Source: CAWAHD01 sp963781785 (GTDB lineage: Bacteria > Planctomycetota > Planctomycetia > Isosphaerales > Isosphaeraceae). Taken from it: a stretch of DNA of 64,000 nt. This document shows, piece after piece, positions 27,954 through 38,851 of the stretch. Where the stretch lies: positions 3,658,001 to 3,722,000 of the forward strand of contig CAWAHD010000002.1 in NCBI GenBank assembly GCA_963781785.1, in the 5' to 3' direction. The notes under the pieces are model-generated. The model worked only from the letters and a program-made list of their open reading frames with translations. It ran no database searches and was not told the origin of the DNA. Numbering within the stretch: position 1 is the first letter of the stretch; each line of letters starts with the position of its first letter. Position numbers and translations under genes: made by a program.

Positions 27954-28176
27954 GAGGACACGCATTGTAATGACGATCCCTTCCGTTCATTGGCTCGGCG
28001 CCCAGAAGTGGCTGCCCAGCACTCGACCGCAAATCGGAAGCACGAAAGCGGAAGTAAACTCGGCCGCTCCCGTTCGTTCATCCGGCTGCCGCGAAGTGGC
28101 CAGCCGGGGCCCAATCTGCAGCCCAGGGAGGCCCGACGAACAATCAGCGAGCGGCTCCCACAAAGAATCACCATGC
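27954..28176. repeat. MITE-like element, copy C
   Basis: Left end GAGGACACGCATTGTAATGA matches copy A at 17,998 (same TAATGACGA and CCGTTCAT segments). The internal part 28,058-28,176 matches the first part of the long repeats (CCGCTCCCGTTCGTTCATCC; GAAGTGGCCAGCCGG). The right end is more diverged (AATCACCATGCGCGG). It contains no ORF of note. Confidence 0.5.
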
Positions 28177-28332
28177 GCGGCTTATTATTCCTGCGCCCGT
28201 GAGTTGTGACATCGTTAGCTGGCGGGCGAGATCAGCATTTGGTGCGGCGCGTATCCAAGATATCGTTCGGCGCACAAGGGGCGGCATACTGGTTGAAGGG
28301 AATTGGGCCCCAATCCACCGACGGAGGCCGTC

Positions 28333-28545
28333 ATGGCAGCGACTTATACGGCGATCATCCAGCAGCATGGCGAATGGTGGATCGGTTGGGTCGAGGAAGT
28401 CCCTGGCGTCAACTCCCAGGGCCAGACCCGCGCGGAACTGCTGGAAAACCTTCGTGACGCCCTCGAAGAAGCGCTCGAGATGAATCGGGCTGAGGCTCGG
28501 GCGGCCGCGACCGGTGCTTTCGAGGAAGTGAGCATCCCGGCGTGA
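28333..28545 (+). CDS. hicB: HicB-family antitoxin, copy 1
   Basis: 70 residues: MAATYTAIIQQHGEWWIGWV, EEVPGVNSQGQTRAELLENL, RDALEEALEMNRAEARAAA. This is the HicB partial RNase H-like fold: a strand with the P-G-V-N/Q turn, then ELLENLRDALEEAL. HicB proteins neutralise HicA mRNA interferases and can repress their own promoter. It lacks a C-terminal DNA-binding domain, as in many short HicB proteins. The stop overlaps the GTG of the degenerate hicA by GTGA. ATG 28333 is chosen over an upstream in-frame start at 28303 by similarity to the second copy. Confidence 0.8.
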   Translation: MAATYTAIIQQHGEWWIGWVEEVPGVNSQGQTRAELLENLRDALEEALEMNRAEARAAATGAFEEVSIPA

Positions 28546-28720
28546 AGCGGCATGAGTTACTGGACCACCTCCGGCGGCACGGTGCGCCTTGGCGCTCGAG
28601 GGACGCGAGCCGCAAGAATTGGAAACACGGATCCATCGCCGGCGGGAGCCGACTCCCACAGACCGAGGCACCCGTCCCGCCGCAGGCCGGAGGATCCGTC
28701 CAGCGAAACTTTTCTGCTTC
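28542..28720 (+). pseudogene. HicA-like toxin remnant, copy 1
   Basis: Starts GTG 28542 as VKRHELLDHLRRHGA, the first helix of HicA toxins (MKRRELLxHLRxHG). The conserved remainder (REGxxHxxxxNP...VPRHxEI) is not in one frame; pieces such as ALEGREPQ and the SRLPQTEA-like stretch appear in different frames. The catalytic histidine cannot be assigned, so the toxin is taken as inactive. Confidence 0.5.
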
Positions 28721-28791
28721 GTTGCCTTCGTTATCTTCTGTTCAATCCGAACGACAGCCCAATCCGCAGCGTCGCTTTCTGTGCAGTTCAC

Positions 28792-28926
28792 TTACAGTGC
28801 AAGGGGCGGATTCGGACTATCCAGGAACTCGACTGTTGTGTAACCGAGCGGCGTATCCCCGATGTTCTCGAGATCATGCATCATGAACTCGCCCGCGTTG
28901 TAGTTCTTGTGAACCGCCTGGCCCGA
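28792..28926 (-). pseudogene. 3' end of a cupin gene, duplicated fragment
   Basis: Minus-strand VHKNYNAGEFMMHDLENIGD, TPLGYTTVEFLDSPNPPLAL, nearly identical to the end of the intact cupin at 30,180-30,599. The fragment loses similarity upstream of the V of TVHKN, at the edge of the duplicated segment. Confidence 0.7.
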
Positions 28927-29128
28927 GAGGCGAAGTCGTCCGTCACATGCATGACAGTAAGATCGCGCATGGGCTGGTTCCAGATTTCGAAGATTGGCTT
29001 TCAACTTCCTCAGGATGAGAGGCGGCACGGAGAACGAGATCATCGGGCTGGACGCCAGGGTTGCCAGGACGAGGCCAATGGTGGAACAATACGAGAGGAC
29101 GCTATAAACGGGATGAACGAGGAATGAA

Positions 29129-29488
29129 ATGAACGCGCTTCAAGGCACGATCAGGAATGGCCAGATTGTTCTCGACGCTCCGGCCGCGCTGCCCGAAGGC
29201 ACCCGAGTGGAGGTGCTGCCGATCGAGGGGCCTCGGCCTACGCTCGGCATGCGCGAGGAAGATTGGCCGACGACATACGAGGAAATCGCAGCGTTGTTGA
29301 CCCGGATGGATCAGGTCGAGCCGGGATGGCTCTCGCCGGAAGACGACGACGCTTGGCGCGGGGCCTTACGTGCGCAGAAGGAGTTCGAGAAGACTCAGTT
29401 CTTCGCAGACGCCGACAAACTGCGGAGCATGTGGCGGGCGCATCGCGGCGGAACTGAGGCGGATCGGCCGCCCGATTGGCAAGATTGA
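29129..29488 (+). CDS. AbrB/Phd-like antitoxin of a VapC-type pair
   Basis: 119 residues: MNALQGTIRNGQIVLDAPAA, LPEGTRVEVLPIEG, then GMREEDWPTTYEEIAALLTR, MDQVEPGWLSPEDDDAWRGA. The N terminus is a short swapped-hairpin/DUF104-like strand set (GTIRNGQIVLDxPAxLPEGTRVEV) common upstream of PIN toxins in planctomycetes and cyanobacteria. After about residue 105 the sequence is no longer antitoxin: the ORF reads out of frame through the fused 3' end of the PIN gene. So the natural stop was lost in the deletion and the last about 14 residues are foreign. Confidence 0.7.
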   Translation: MNALQGTIRNGQIVLDAPAALPEGTRVEVLPIEGPRPTLGMREEDWPTTYEEIAALLTRMDQVEPGWLSPEDDDAWRGALRAQKEFEKTQFFADADKLRSMWRAHRGGTEADRPPDWQD

Positions 29489-29600
29489 CATGCTCATCGC
29501 CGCGATCGCTGTCAGCCTCGGCAGGACAACGGTGGTCAGTGCTGATAACGACCTGACCGCAGTGCCGGGGATGAGCGTCGAGAATTGGTCCGCGACGTAA
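29455..29600 (+). pseudogene. PIN-domain (VapC) toxin, C-terminal fragment fused after a deletion
   Basis: LRRIGRPIGKIDMLIAAIAV, SLGRTTVVSADNDLTAVPGM, SVENWSAT, stop at 29600. GRPIGKIDMLIAAIA and VSADNDLTAVPGxxVENW are the third and fourth motifs and end strand of PIN toxins. The first two thirds are absent; the fragment starts in a different frame right where the antitoxin loses similarity, which places a deletion joint at about 29,450. Confidence 0.75.
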
Positions 29601-29721
29601 AAGGTTAGCTGGCGGGCGAGATCAGCATTTGGCGCAGCGCGTATTCTAGATATCGCTCGGCGCATCAGGGCGTCATACTGGTTGAAGGGAATCGCGCCCC
29701 AATCCACCGGCGGAGGCCGTC

Positions 29722-29934
29722 ATGGCAGCGAACTATACGGCGATCATTCAGCAGCACGGCGAATGGTGGATTGGCTGGGTCGAGGAAGTCCCTGGCGTCA
29801 ACTCCCAGGCCCAGACCCGCGCGGAACTTCTGGAAAACCTTCGTGGCGCCCTCGAAGAAGCGCTTGAGATGAATCGGGCCGAGGCTCGGGTGGCCGCCAC
29901 CGGTGCTTTCGAGGAAGTGAGCATCCCGGCGTGA
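29722..29934 (+). CDS. hicB: HicB-family antitoxin, copy 2
   Basis: 70 residues, differing from copy 1 at a handful of positions (for example ANYTAIIQQHGEWWIGWVEE, NSQAQTRAELLENLRGALEE, ARVAATGAFEEVSIPA). Same fold and layout: overlapping start of a decayed hicA and a convergent cupin gene. Because two nearly identical antitoxins remain without a functional toxin, they could still neutralise HicA proteins encoded elsewhere. Confidence 0.8.
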   Translation: MAANYTAIIQQHGEWWIGWVEEVPGVNSQAQTRAELLENLRGALEEALEMNRAEARVAATGAFEEVSIPA

Positions 29935-30110
29935 AGCGGCACGAGTTACTGGAGCACCTCCAGCGGCACGGTGCGCCTTGGTGCTCGAGGGACGCGAGCC
30001 GCAACGACTGGCAACACGGATCCATCCCTGGCGGGAGCCGGCTCCCACAGACCGAGGCAGCCGTCTTGCCGCACGCCGGAGGATCCGTCCACGCAACCTT
30101 TCTACTTCGT
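29931..30110 (+). pseudogene. HicA-like toxin remnant, copy 2
   Basis: VKRHELLEHLQRHGA from GTG 29931, then the same frame confusion as in copy 1. It shares the disabling changes with copy 1, showing they were inherited through the duplication. Confidence 0.5.
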
Positions 30111-30179
30111 TGCCTTCGTTCTCTTCTGTTCAAGCAGAACGACAGCCCGATCCGCAGCGTCGCCTTGTGTGGAGTTCAC

Positions 30180-30599
30180 TTACAGTGTAAGGGGCGGATT
30201 CGGGCTATCCAGGAACTCGACGGTTGTGTAACCGAGCGGCGTTTCGCCGACGTTCTCGAGATCATGCATCATGAACTCCCCCGCGTTAAAGTTCTTGTGA
30301 ACCGTCTGGCCGAGCTCGTAAGTCACCTCCACAACGCTTCCATCATGGTAGTGGGAGCGCGCCTGGCCCGGCGACGTCACCGTCCAGAAGTAGTTCAGGA
30401 CGTGCTTGTGAACCGGCAGCCGTTCGCCGGGAGCCAGTAGTATGGACCAGACTCTGACCTTTTCCGTTTGCGACAGCAGCTTATCGCCCACGCGTCCATT
30501 GCCCGCGTTGCAGACGAACTCGTCCTTCAGCCATTGCGGCCAGTCCGAAGCGGGTGCGACCGGATCTTCTGGATAACGCACGTCTTTCACGATGATCAC
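30180..30599 (-). CDS. Cupin-domain protein
   Basis: 139 residues from ATG 30599: MIIVKDVRYPEDPVAPASDW, then VRVWSILLAPGERLPVHKHV, LNYFWTVTSPGQARSHYHDG, and GEFMMHDLENVGETPLGYTT. GERLPVHKHVLNYFW and the later GEF...HDLEN...G fit the two cupin motifs G(X)5HXH...E and G(X)5PXG(X)2H(X)3N in relaxed form, with His pairs that could bind a metal. Single-domain cupins of this size include isomerases, dioxygenases and sensors, so the reaction is unknown. The gene is convergent with the HicAB remnant. Confidence 0.75.
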   Translation of the reverse strand: MIIVKDVRYPEDPVAPASDWPQWLKDEFVCNAGNGRVGDKLLSQTEKVRVWSILLAPGERLPVHKHVLNYFWTVTSPGQARSHYHDGSVVEVTYELGQTVHKNFNAGEFMMHDLENVGETPLGYTTVEFLDSPNPPLTL

Positions 30600-30889
30600 T
30601 CATTCTGCGATCGAACGACGCACTGGCTCACCCTGCCGGCTCGATCAGGTCAGGACGGGGAGTGATGCCGGACCGCCGATCATCGGCTCAGCGGCCGGTA
30701 TCACGAGGCGACGGCTCTTTGCGTCCGCCGTGCTGGGCTGGCAGGAACGTCTGCTCGATCTCGACCTGATCCGATCGGTTGATCATCCCTGATGCATTGC
30801 TTTTCGACCGCCGAATCCTAGCACGTCATCCGGGGGAAATAAAGCGAGCTAACAATTTGCTGGACGCGTTCATGCGATCCACAAAACCT

Positions 30890-32907
30890 TCAGGGAGCTG
30901 ATCGCCCGGCCCGGTTGAGATCGCCCTCGATTCGCCGCAGGGCTTCGCCGACCGCCAAGCGGAGCGCCTCGTCCTCGATCACAAAGTCGCTGGAATACTG
31001 GCACAGATGGCCGAACGGGCGGACATCGGCCGCCGCGGCCTCGCGGAGACCGGGAATGGCTTCGCGGGCGTCAGCACCCATCTCGCCCAGCGCAAGGGCG
31101 GCGCGTGTCGCGACGGAAGTGCTTGGGCCAGGATCTCTGAGTAGCTGGATCAGCACCGGGAGCGACCGATCCGTGCAGTGCTCGATCCGCCAGAGGGCGG
31201 TGGCGGCCTCGAGGCGCACCCGCCGGGCGTGGGGCGACGTATCGCCCAAGGCGGCGACGAGGCCTGGGACCGCGCGCTGCGCTGTCTCGCCCATCTCCCC
31301 AAGCATCTCAGCCGCCGGCGATCGGTACTGGCCACGAAGGCACGTGGTGAGCATGTCCAGGGCCGGCTGGATGCGACCGTCGATCCGCCAGAGGGCCTGG
31401 GCCGCGCGGAGCCGGGTCAGCTCATCCGGGGACCCGAGCAAGGTCTCCAAGAACGGGATCGCCGCGCGGGCCTCGGGCCCGCTGATCTGGCCAATCGCGA
31501 TCGCGACATACTGCTGCACCTCCGGCTCCTCTTCCATCAGGGCGATGAGCGCCGGGATCGCCGCGCGGGCGTTGGGGCCGATCCGGCCGAGCGCCAGGGC
31601 GATCCCGATCCGCGGGTTGACGACCAAGTCCGTCTTGAGGGGCGGCCCGCGCAAAGCGTCCAGGAGCGCCGGGACCATGGCCCGGACCTCGGCGCCGAGA
31701 TTGGCGACGCACCTGGCGAGCCAGGGGAAGTCCTGGCCGGCGCGGAGCTGCTCGATGATGACGGGGATCACGCGGGGGTCGCCGAGGGCGGCCATTGCCA
31801 CCGCGGCCTGGGTCCGGACCTGCGGGTCGTCATCGTCGAGGGCGGCGGCCAGTGGCCCGGCCGCCGCGGCCGCCGCCGATCCGAGAAGGGAGAGGCTCAA
31901 CACCAGGCCGCGGCGCTCTTCGGGATCAGCGGAGTGGATCCGCTCCGCCAGTGCGGCGGCGATGATCGGGGTAATCGATCGCCGTTCGCGGCACAGCTTC
32001 TCGGCCGCGAACAGGGCGCCGCGCCGGGCTGCCTGGTCCCGGCTGTCGAGAGCCGCCGACAGGACACGCCACCTCGCCGCGGGGTCTCCCCCAAGCGCCT
32101 CGCTGACGCGGCCGGCGATGTCGCCCGCGATCTCCGCGAAATCGCTCCAAGCCGTCGCAGCCGTTTCGCACATGGTGTCGAGGAGCGCTGCCCGCTCGGC
32201 GGGGGATGACCGCGCCAGACAGATCGCGGCCGATAGCCGGACGACCGGGTGTTCTCCGGGTCGCATCCGTTCGGCAAACAGGGGGATCCACCGAGCCGGC
32301 TCGGCCGCGGCCGCTATGAGATCGCCCACCGCCACGATCAGCGCGGCCCGGCTCTTGGGGTCCGCCTGGGCCGGAATGCGAGCGACCAGCTCGGGGATCA
32401 CCCAAGCCGCGCGGCTATTGCAATAGCTCAGCATGGAGGTCGCACGGATCTGGACCGTCGGATCTTCGTCGGCCAGCAGGTCGAGATAGGTCCCGACGCC
32501 CGCCTCGACGGCCTCGCGCAGCCCGAACCCACTCCAGCTCTTGCGCCAGCGCCCGTGTGCGCTCCTGCTGTTCCTCGGGGCTCGCTGCGCCCATCGGGTC
32601 GAACAGGGCGGCGTGGCTTTCGGTGTACGAACGGCCCTCGGCGATGAAGGACAGGAGGTCGAAGATCGCTACCTTCTCCGCGACGCCCGGGGTGGCCAGC
32701 AACTCGAGGAGGAAGGGGACGGCGTGGGCCGTGGCCGAGTAGACCGTCCCCTGGTGCCAGATGGTACTGAACAACTCGCGGAGGGCGGCGCTCCCGCTCC
32801 TCCGCGTCGTCCGAGAGCACGGCGCGAATCAGGTCGGGGACGTCCTTTGCCTCACCGTTGGCGTGACTCAGCCGCGACCAATCGACCTCGTCGAGACCCT
32901 CGAGCAT
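30890..32907 (-). pseudogene. HEAT-repeat protein, two frameshifts
   Basis: From ATG 32907 (ribosome binding site AGGAGGT): MLEGLDEVDWSRLSHANGEA, KDVPDLIRAVLSDDAEER. An indel near 32790 leads to FSTIWHQGTVYSATAHAVPF, and another near 32520 to YLDLLADEDPTVQIRATSML. The remaining 514 codons are intact and made of about twelve helical repeats (AALDDDDPQVRTQAAVAMAA, LGRIGPNARAAIPALIALME, LGEMGADAREAIPGLREAAA), the HEAT/PBS-lyase type. Such solenoids are protein-binding scaffolds; no catalytic domain is present. In related planctomycete proteins the N-terminal part is a WHxGTVYxATAxAVPFL domain of unknown function, also seen here. Confidence 0.75.
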
Positions 32908-33526
32908 CGATGACCTCCTGAACCGGGCGCCGGCCATCTTGCCGCATCGCTCGGGGCGGTGCGATCCGATCCCGCGGGCCCTGGCGAAGCCCGCCGATCC
33001 GGCGCGCCGTGCTGCCGGGCGACGGTTCAATCTCTGTTTTAGTCGAACAGGGTGATCGAATCCCTCGGGCCGCACGTCGCGGGGATGGTTGTCCTACTGC
33101 ACCAGCCAATGCCGCACAGCCGACCTTCGCTAACGTCACCCAACAATATTCCGAATAACACCACAAGCGCCAATCAGCCAAACGCTTCGCAGCGCATCGG
33201 GCGCATTCTACCGTGCGGTAGGCACGTCGGATTTTCGACGCCGTCGTATAATTAAATGAGTGTACCCACGCAGAGTGAGCGCGCACGCACGATGAACCCT
33301 GGTCAATTCGTGTCCTGTTACCTGACGAGATTCTCGAGCGCCGCCTGCCGCTGCCGTCGCATCCTCACGGATGAAGGACGAATTGATACAGGGACGCGTT
33401 TCGGGCGGAGGACCGAGGAATGAATAAAGGCAGCGAGAGGGAGGAAGTCCAGGATCAGACCAAGCAGTTCGGAGGACGTCCGGTGATTGTCGCGCCAGAG
33501 CGGACGACTAGGGGCAAGAACTGCGA

Positions 33527-33554
33527 TTCATCCTTCATCCTTCATCCTTCATCC
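33527..33554. repeat. Heptamer tandem repeat TTCATCC x4
   Basis: Four perfect copies of TTCATCC. A second four-unit tract with one variant (TTCACCC) sits at 34,687-34,714. Confidence 0.9.
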
Positions 33555-33782
33555 TTGTTCAATACCCCCCCTACCCCCCTGCGTTTTTGTCAGGGTTTGG
33601 GGGTCAATGTTATCTTCAGCACTCTCCGACGTCGAACGCTGTTAATCGTCCTGGCCGTGTGCGAGCTCGTCGCAGTCCAGGATCGCAGCTCAGCTCATGT
33701 GCGAATCGGAGATATGTCGCGATGCAGAGAGCCATCGCCAAGGCGCTAACTGCCTCAGCTCTACCACATGGCCGGCACGGGG

Positions 33783-33801
33783 GACGGGCATCTTGCCCGT
33801 C
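33783..33801. repeat. Perfect short hairpin (REP-like)
   Basis: GACGGGCATCTTGCCCGTC: an 8-bp perfect stem with a TCT loop. No U-run follows and no gene ends here, so a dispersed palindromic repeat is more likely than a terminator. Confidence 0.55.
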
Positions 33802-34116
33802 AAAATCCGGGGTGGCGATTCGTGGGTGGTTGGTGGCGTCAGGTGACACGAAGACCGACCCCCTGACGACATTTCATCCGGCAGAACCCGCAAACCCCTC
33901 CAGGCTGTCGCGCAGGCGGGCAGAATTCGCGCCGGTCTTGCAACCCGATCGCAACGAGGAATCTGGCGGAGATTCGGCATTACATCAATCGGCCAGGCGT
34001 GTGATTCCGCTCAGTCTCTTCCCGCCTGAAGCGCCTGTCGTTTCTTTTTGGGTGGAGCAGACGTCGGGGCATTCATCACTCACACATGCAAGATTTCTAC
34101 AAAATCGCGCCGCGTA

Positions 34117-34270
34117 TTCCGATTATTCATCCGACAACCATTAAACCGTTATCCTGTAACGACATCGGGCCATGATCAGTCGCGTTCCGATTGTTCATCC
34201 GACAACCCTTAAGCTCTTACCGAATAAGGGGATAAGTCACAATTCCGATTATTCATCCGACAACCCTTAA
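34117..34270 (-). repeat. Three-unit periodic repeat array, possible mobile-element end
   Basis: Units at 34117-34144, 34185-34212 and 34243-34270, spaced 68 and 58 bp. On the minus strand each reads TTAA, three or four variable bases, then TGTCGGATGAATAATCGGAA (unit 2 has one change). Sequences between units are unrelated. The same motif recurs on the plus strand at 62.6 kb. Confidence 0.85.
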
Positions 34271-34547
34271 CCTGAGTTGGCTCAAGAGCTTGTGTCGTCG
34301 AGAGCGGCAAAATGCCATCAAGGGCATTGTGAGACTTTTGCGTTGCGGTTTGACCATGCGCAAGACGACCGAGCCATATATATCGGAGCGCGGCAGCGCC
34401 GAGTTCGATAAGACAGGCCGGGATGACGGGGCCGACGCCCGGAGGGCGACTCGGGCTAACTCACGCTCCAGTCGCCGATATGACAACAGACCCCTCGATT
34501 TTCGAGCATTCCAGCCACGGGCGCAACTGTAATTCTTGTCACAAGTT

Positions 34548-34579
34548 GAGGCAATGAGGCAATGAGGCAATGAGGCAAT
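34548..34579. repeat. 8-bp tandem repeat GAGGCAAT x4
   Basis: Four perfect copies of GAGGCAAT. Likely to vary in copy number by slippage. Confidence 0.9.
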
Positions 34580-34686
34580 TCTCGGCCTCGCGTGCTTCGG
34601 CATGTGCACTCTCCAGCCTCCGCGAAAGGATGCGGGCGGAAGGACGAAGGATGAACGGACCCGCCTCCGATCGAGCGATTCTCTGG

Positions 34687-34714
34687 TTCATCCTTCATCC
34701 TTCACCCTTCATCC
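34687..34714. repeat. Heptamer tandem repeat TTCATCC x4 (one variant)
   Basis: TTCATCC, TTCATCC, TTCACCC, TTCATCC, ending four bases from the stop codon of the pyrophosphatase gene. The same unit occurs at 33,527. Confidence 0.9.
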
Positions 34715-34718
34715 TTTT

Positions 34719-37352
<2,634 letters not shown>

Positions 37353-37387
37353 GATCCTCGTCTCCAGTTTCTTGAGATGCTACATCC

Positions 37388-37746
37388 TCAGCAAATAGAG
37401 GTTGTCGAATGCTCCCTGAGCACCACGACCGTTGTCGGGTGCCCGGCGAGCACCGTCGAAAGTCGATTGAAAGCTTTTCTAAGCGTGAGCCGATCGGATC
37501 GAGGGTGATACCGGCCAAAGACGATAATCACTCGCTCACCGGCACTCGCACGAACGCCTGCGCTGGTCTTGCTTCTACGCGCAGTGTCGAGAAGATCTCT
37601 TCCACTCCTCCCGCCTCGGCGACCGGGGCAGATACGGCGATGGTCATCCGCACCGCCACCGTCCTCTCCGGTTCTGTTCCGCACCGCAGCAGGAACTTCG
37701 AGATTCCGAAGACCAATCGACCCGCTTTTGCCAAGCGATTAAACAC
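37388..37746 (-). pseudogene. Short hypothetical protein downstream of the VWA gene
   Basis: From ATG 37746: MFNRLAKAGRLVFGISKFLL, RCGTEPERTVAVRMTIAVSA, ending VPVSE at 37528. A neighbouring frame continues plausibly (ERVIIVFGRYHPRSDRLTLR, TVLAGHPTTVVVLREHS) to 37388, which would need one indel. No family recognised. It lies 50 bp after the VWA gene on the same strand and may be the tail of that operon. Confidence 0.3.
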
Positions 37747-37795
37747 GACCGCCGCCCGCCAGGGAAGTGTCTAGGCCACATTTTCCACGAAATCC

Positions 37796-38845
37796 TCAAA
37801 ATCCCCCGCTCGATCTCGGAAACTTGCTCACGTCGATATAGAGATAGGTGCCACCGGTCGTGGTAGCCAACCGGGCCAGCGGGGATCGCAGCCCCAGTTC
37901 GGTTCCAAGTCCGAATTCGACGGCCTGAATTCGTGTCGAACCCACTTCTGCCAGAATCTCGTTGACTTCGGTGTTGCTCATCAGGTCTGCGTCGGTGAGA
38001 AAAAAGATGACCTCGGGCTTCAGCTTGAGCGCCTCGCGCAAGGCCAGCATGTGGTCGGTTCCCCCCAGCGGTGCGATCGTTTGCAGGTGAGTTTGCAGCC
38101 GGGCCTTGTTTCTCACCGTTGCCGCCATAAGTCCTTTCCGCCCTTGCGGATCGCTCAAGATTCTCGCCTCAAGACTGTAGAAAATCACCCCAAAACTGGC
38201 ATCAGGAGGAAGTTGATTGATGCTCGAGAGCATTTCCCGTTTGGCAACGTCGAGCGAGTTATGCATGGCCATGCTGCCGGAGCAGTCGATGACGTAGGCG
38301 AAGGAATGAGCGTGCTCGCGCGCCCCGAAGAACTGAGTTCCGGGGCCAATGCCGCGGCCGGCACCTCCGCCTGAGCCTCCTCCGACACCTCCGCCTCCGC
38401 CCGAGCCTGAGCCGGGAATCAGCCCGGGTCCTGTCGTCTGAGGGCCGGGCAAGGCGCGTTGCATCGTCTCGCTTAGCTTGGGCTGAGAGTTGGGTAGAAT
38501 CTCTGCCAGCAAGATATCAGCCAGTGGGTCACGGGTTGCTTCTTGCGGTTTCGTCTCATCAGTCGATGCGATAACCGGCACGCTGCTCACGCCTCCGATA
38601 TCGCCCGGCCCGCCTCCGCCCTCCCCAGGTGAGAAAGGCACGCTGTCACGGTTATCAACCGGATCAAACTCGCCGTAGAGAGCCTTGGGGCGGTGAGACC
38701 CGCCGATAGGCAAGGCCACCGCGTTCAAAGCGGTCAATGAAGCGATCAGCACGACAAGTGAGTGGAACAGTGCCGAACTGACCAGCGACCGCGGATCAGT
38801 GAGTGGGCTATGGCCCAGTGAGATCGGAACGGGTGATCGGGACAC
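37796..38845 (-). CDS. VWA-domain protein with N-terminal membrane anchor
   Basis: 349 residues. One transmembrane helix near residues 23-45 (LVSSALFHSLVVLIASLTAL), then about 120 residues of linker ending in a glycine-rich run (GSGSGGGGGVGGGSGGGAGR, about 145-165), and a von Willebrand A domain with the metal site DCSGSM (DxSxS) and a later FFLTDADL. VWA domains bind partner proteins through a metal ion. The gene is last in the ExbB-ExbD-ExbD-membrane protein series, with spacings of six bases or overlaps, which points to one envelope machine. GTG start at 38845, six bases after the preceding stop. Confidence 0.82.
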   Translation of the reverse strand: MSRSPVPISLGHSPLTDPRSLVSSALFHSLVVLIASLTALNAVALPIGGSHRPKALYGEFDPVDNRDSVPFSPGEGGGGPGDIGGVSSVPVIASTDETKPQEATRDPLADILLAEILPNSQPKLSETMQRALPGPQTTGPGLIPGSGSGGGGGVGGGSGGGAGRGIGPGTQFFGAREHAHSFAYVIDCSGSMAMHNSLDVAKREMLSSINQLPPDASFGVIFYSLEARILSDPQGRKGLMAATVRNKARLQTHLQTIAPLGGTDHMLALREALKLKPEVIFFLTDADLMSNTEVNEILAEVGSTRIQAVEFGLGTELGLRSPLARLATTTGGTYLYIDVSKFPRSSGGF

Positions 38846-38851
38846 CGGCGA

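Larger units (their letters stand above)
28214..28926. repeat. 710-bp segmental duplication, left copy
   Basis: From GTTAGCTGGCGGGCGAGATC to the truncated cupin 3' end. About nine of ten bases match 29,605-30,314. The unit carries hicB, a decayed hicA and, on the minus strand, the last codons of a cupin gene. The decay of hicA is the same in both copies, so it came before the duplication. Confidence 0.85.
29605..30314. repeat. 710-bp segmental duplication, right copy
   Basis: Matches 28,214-28,926. In this copy the minus-strand cupin gene continues intact beyond the duplicated segment, so this is the better candidate for the original locus. Confidence 0.85.
32908..34718. other. Repeat-rich intergenic region, no gene supported
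   Basis: About 1.8 kb with low coding potential. It holds heptamer tracts, an 8-bp tandem, a perfect hairpin and the three-unit 58-68-bp repeat array, listed separately. The open frames (such as those over 33.4-34.1 kb) translate the repeats (SFILHPSSL type) and are not taken as genes. Confidence 0.5.

Noticed and set aside
30915..32426. A 503-residue plus-strand ORF
   Set aside because: Antisense image of the HEAT-repeat gene with Arg/Ser-rich composition and no domain.
33720..33800. tRNA-like stretch (TAGAGCTGAGGCAGTTAGCGCC on the minus strand)
   Set aside because: No cloverleaf: the acceptor stem and T-loop consensus are missing.
33420..34144. ORFs over the repeat region
   Set aside because: They translate heptamer repeats (SFILHPSSL) and have no domain.
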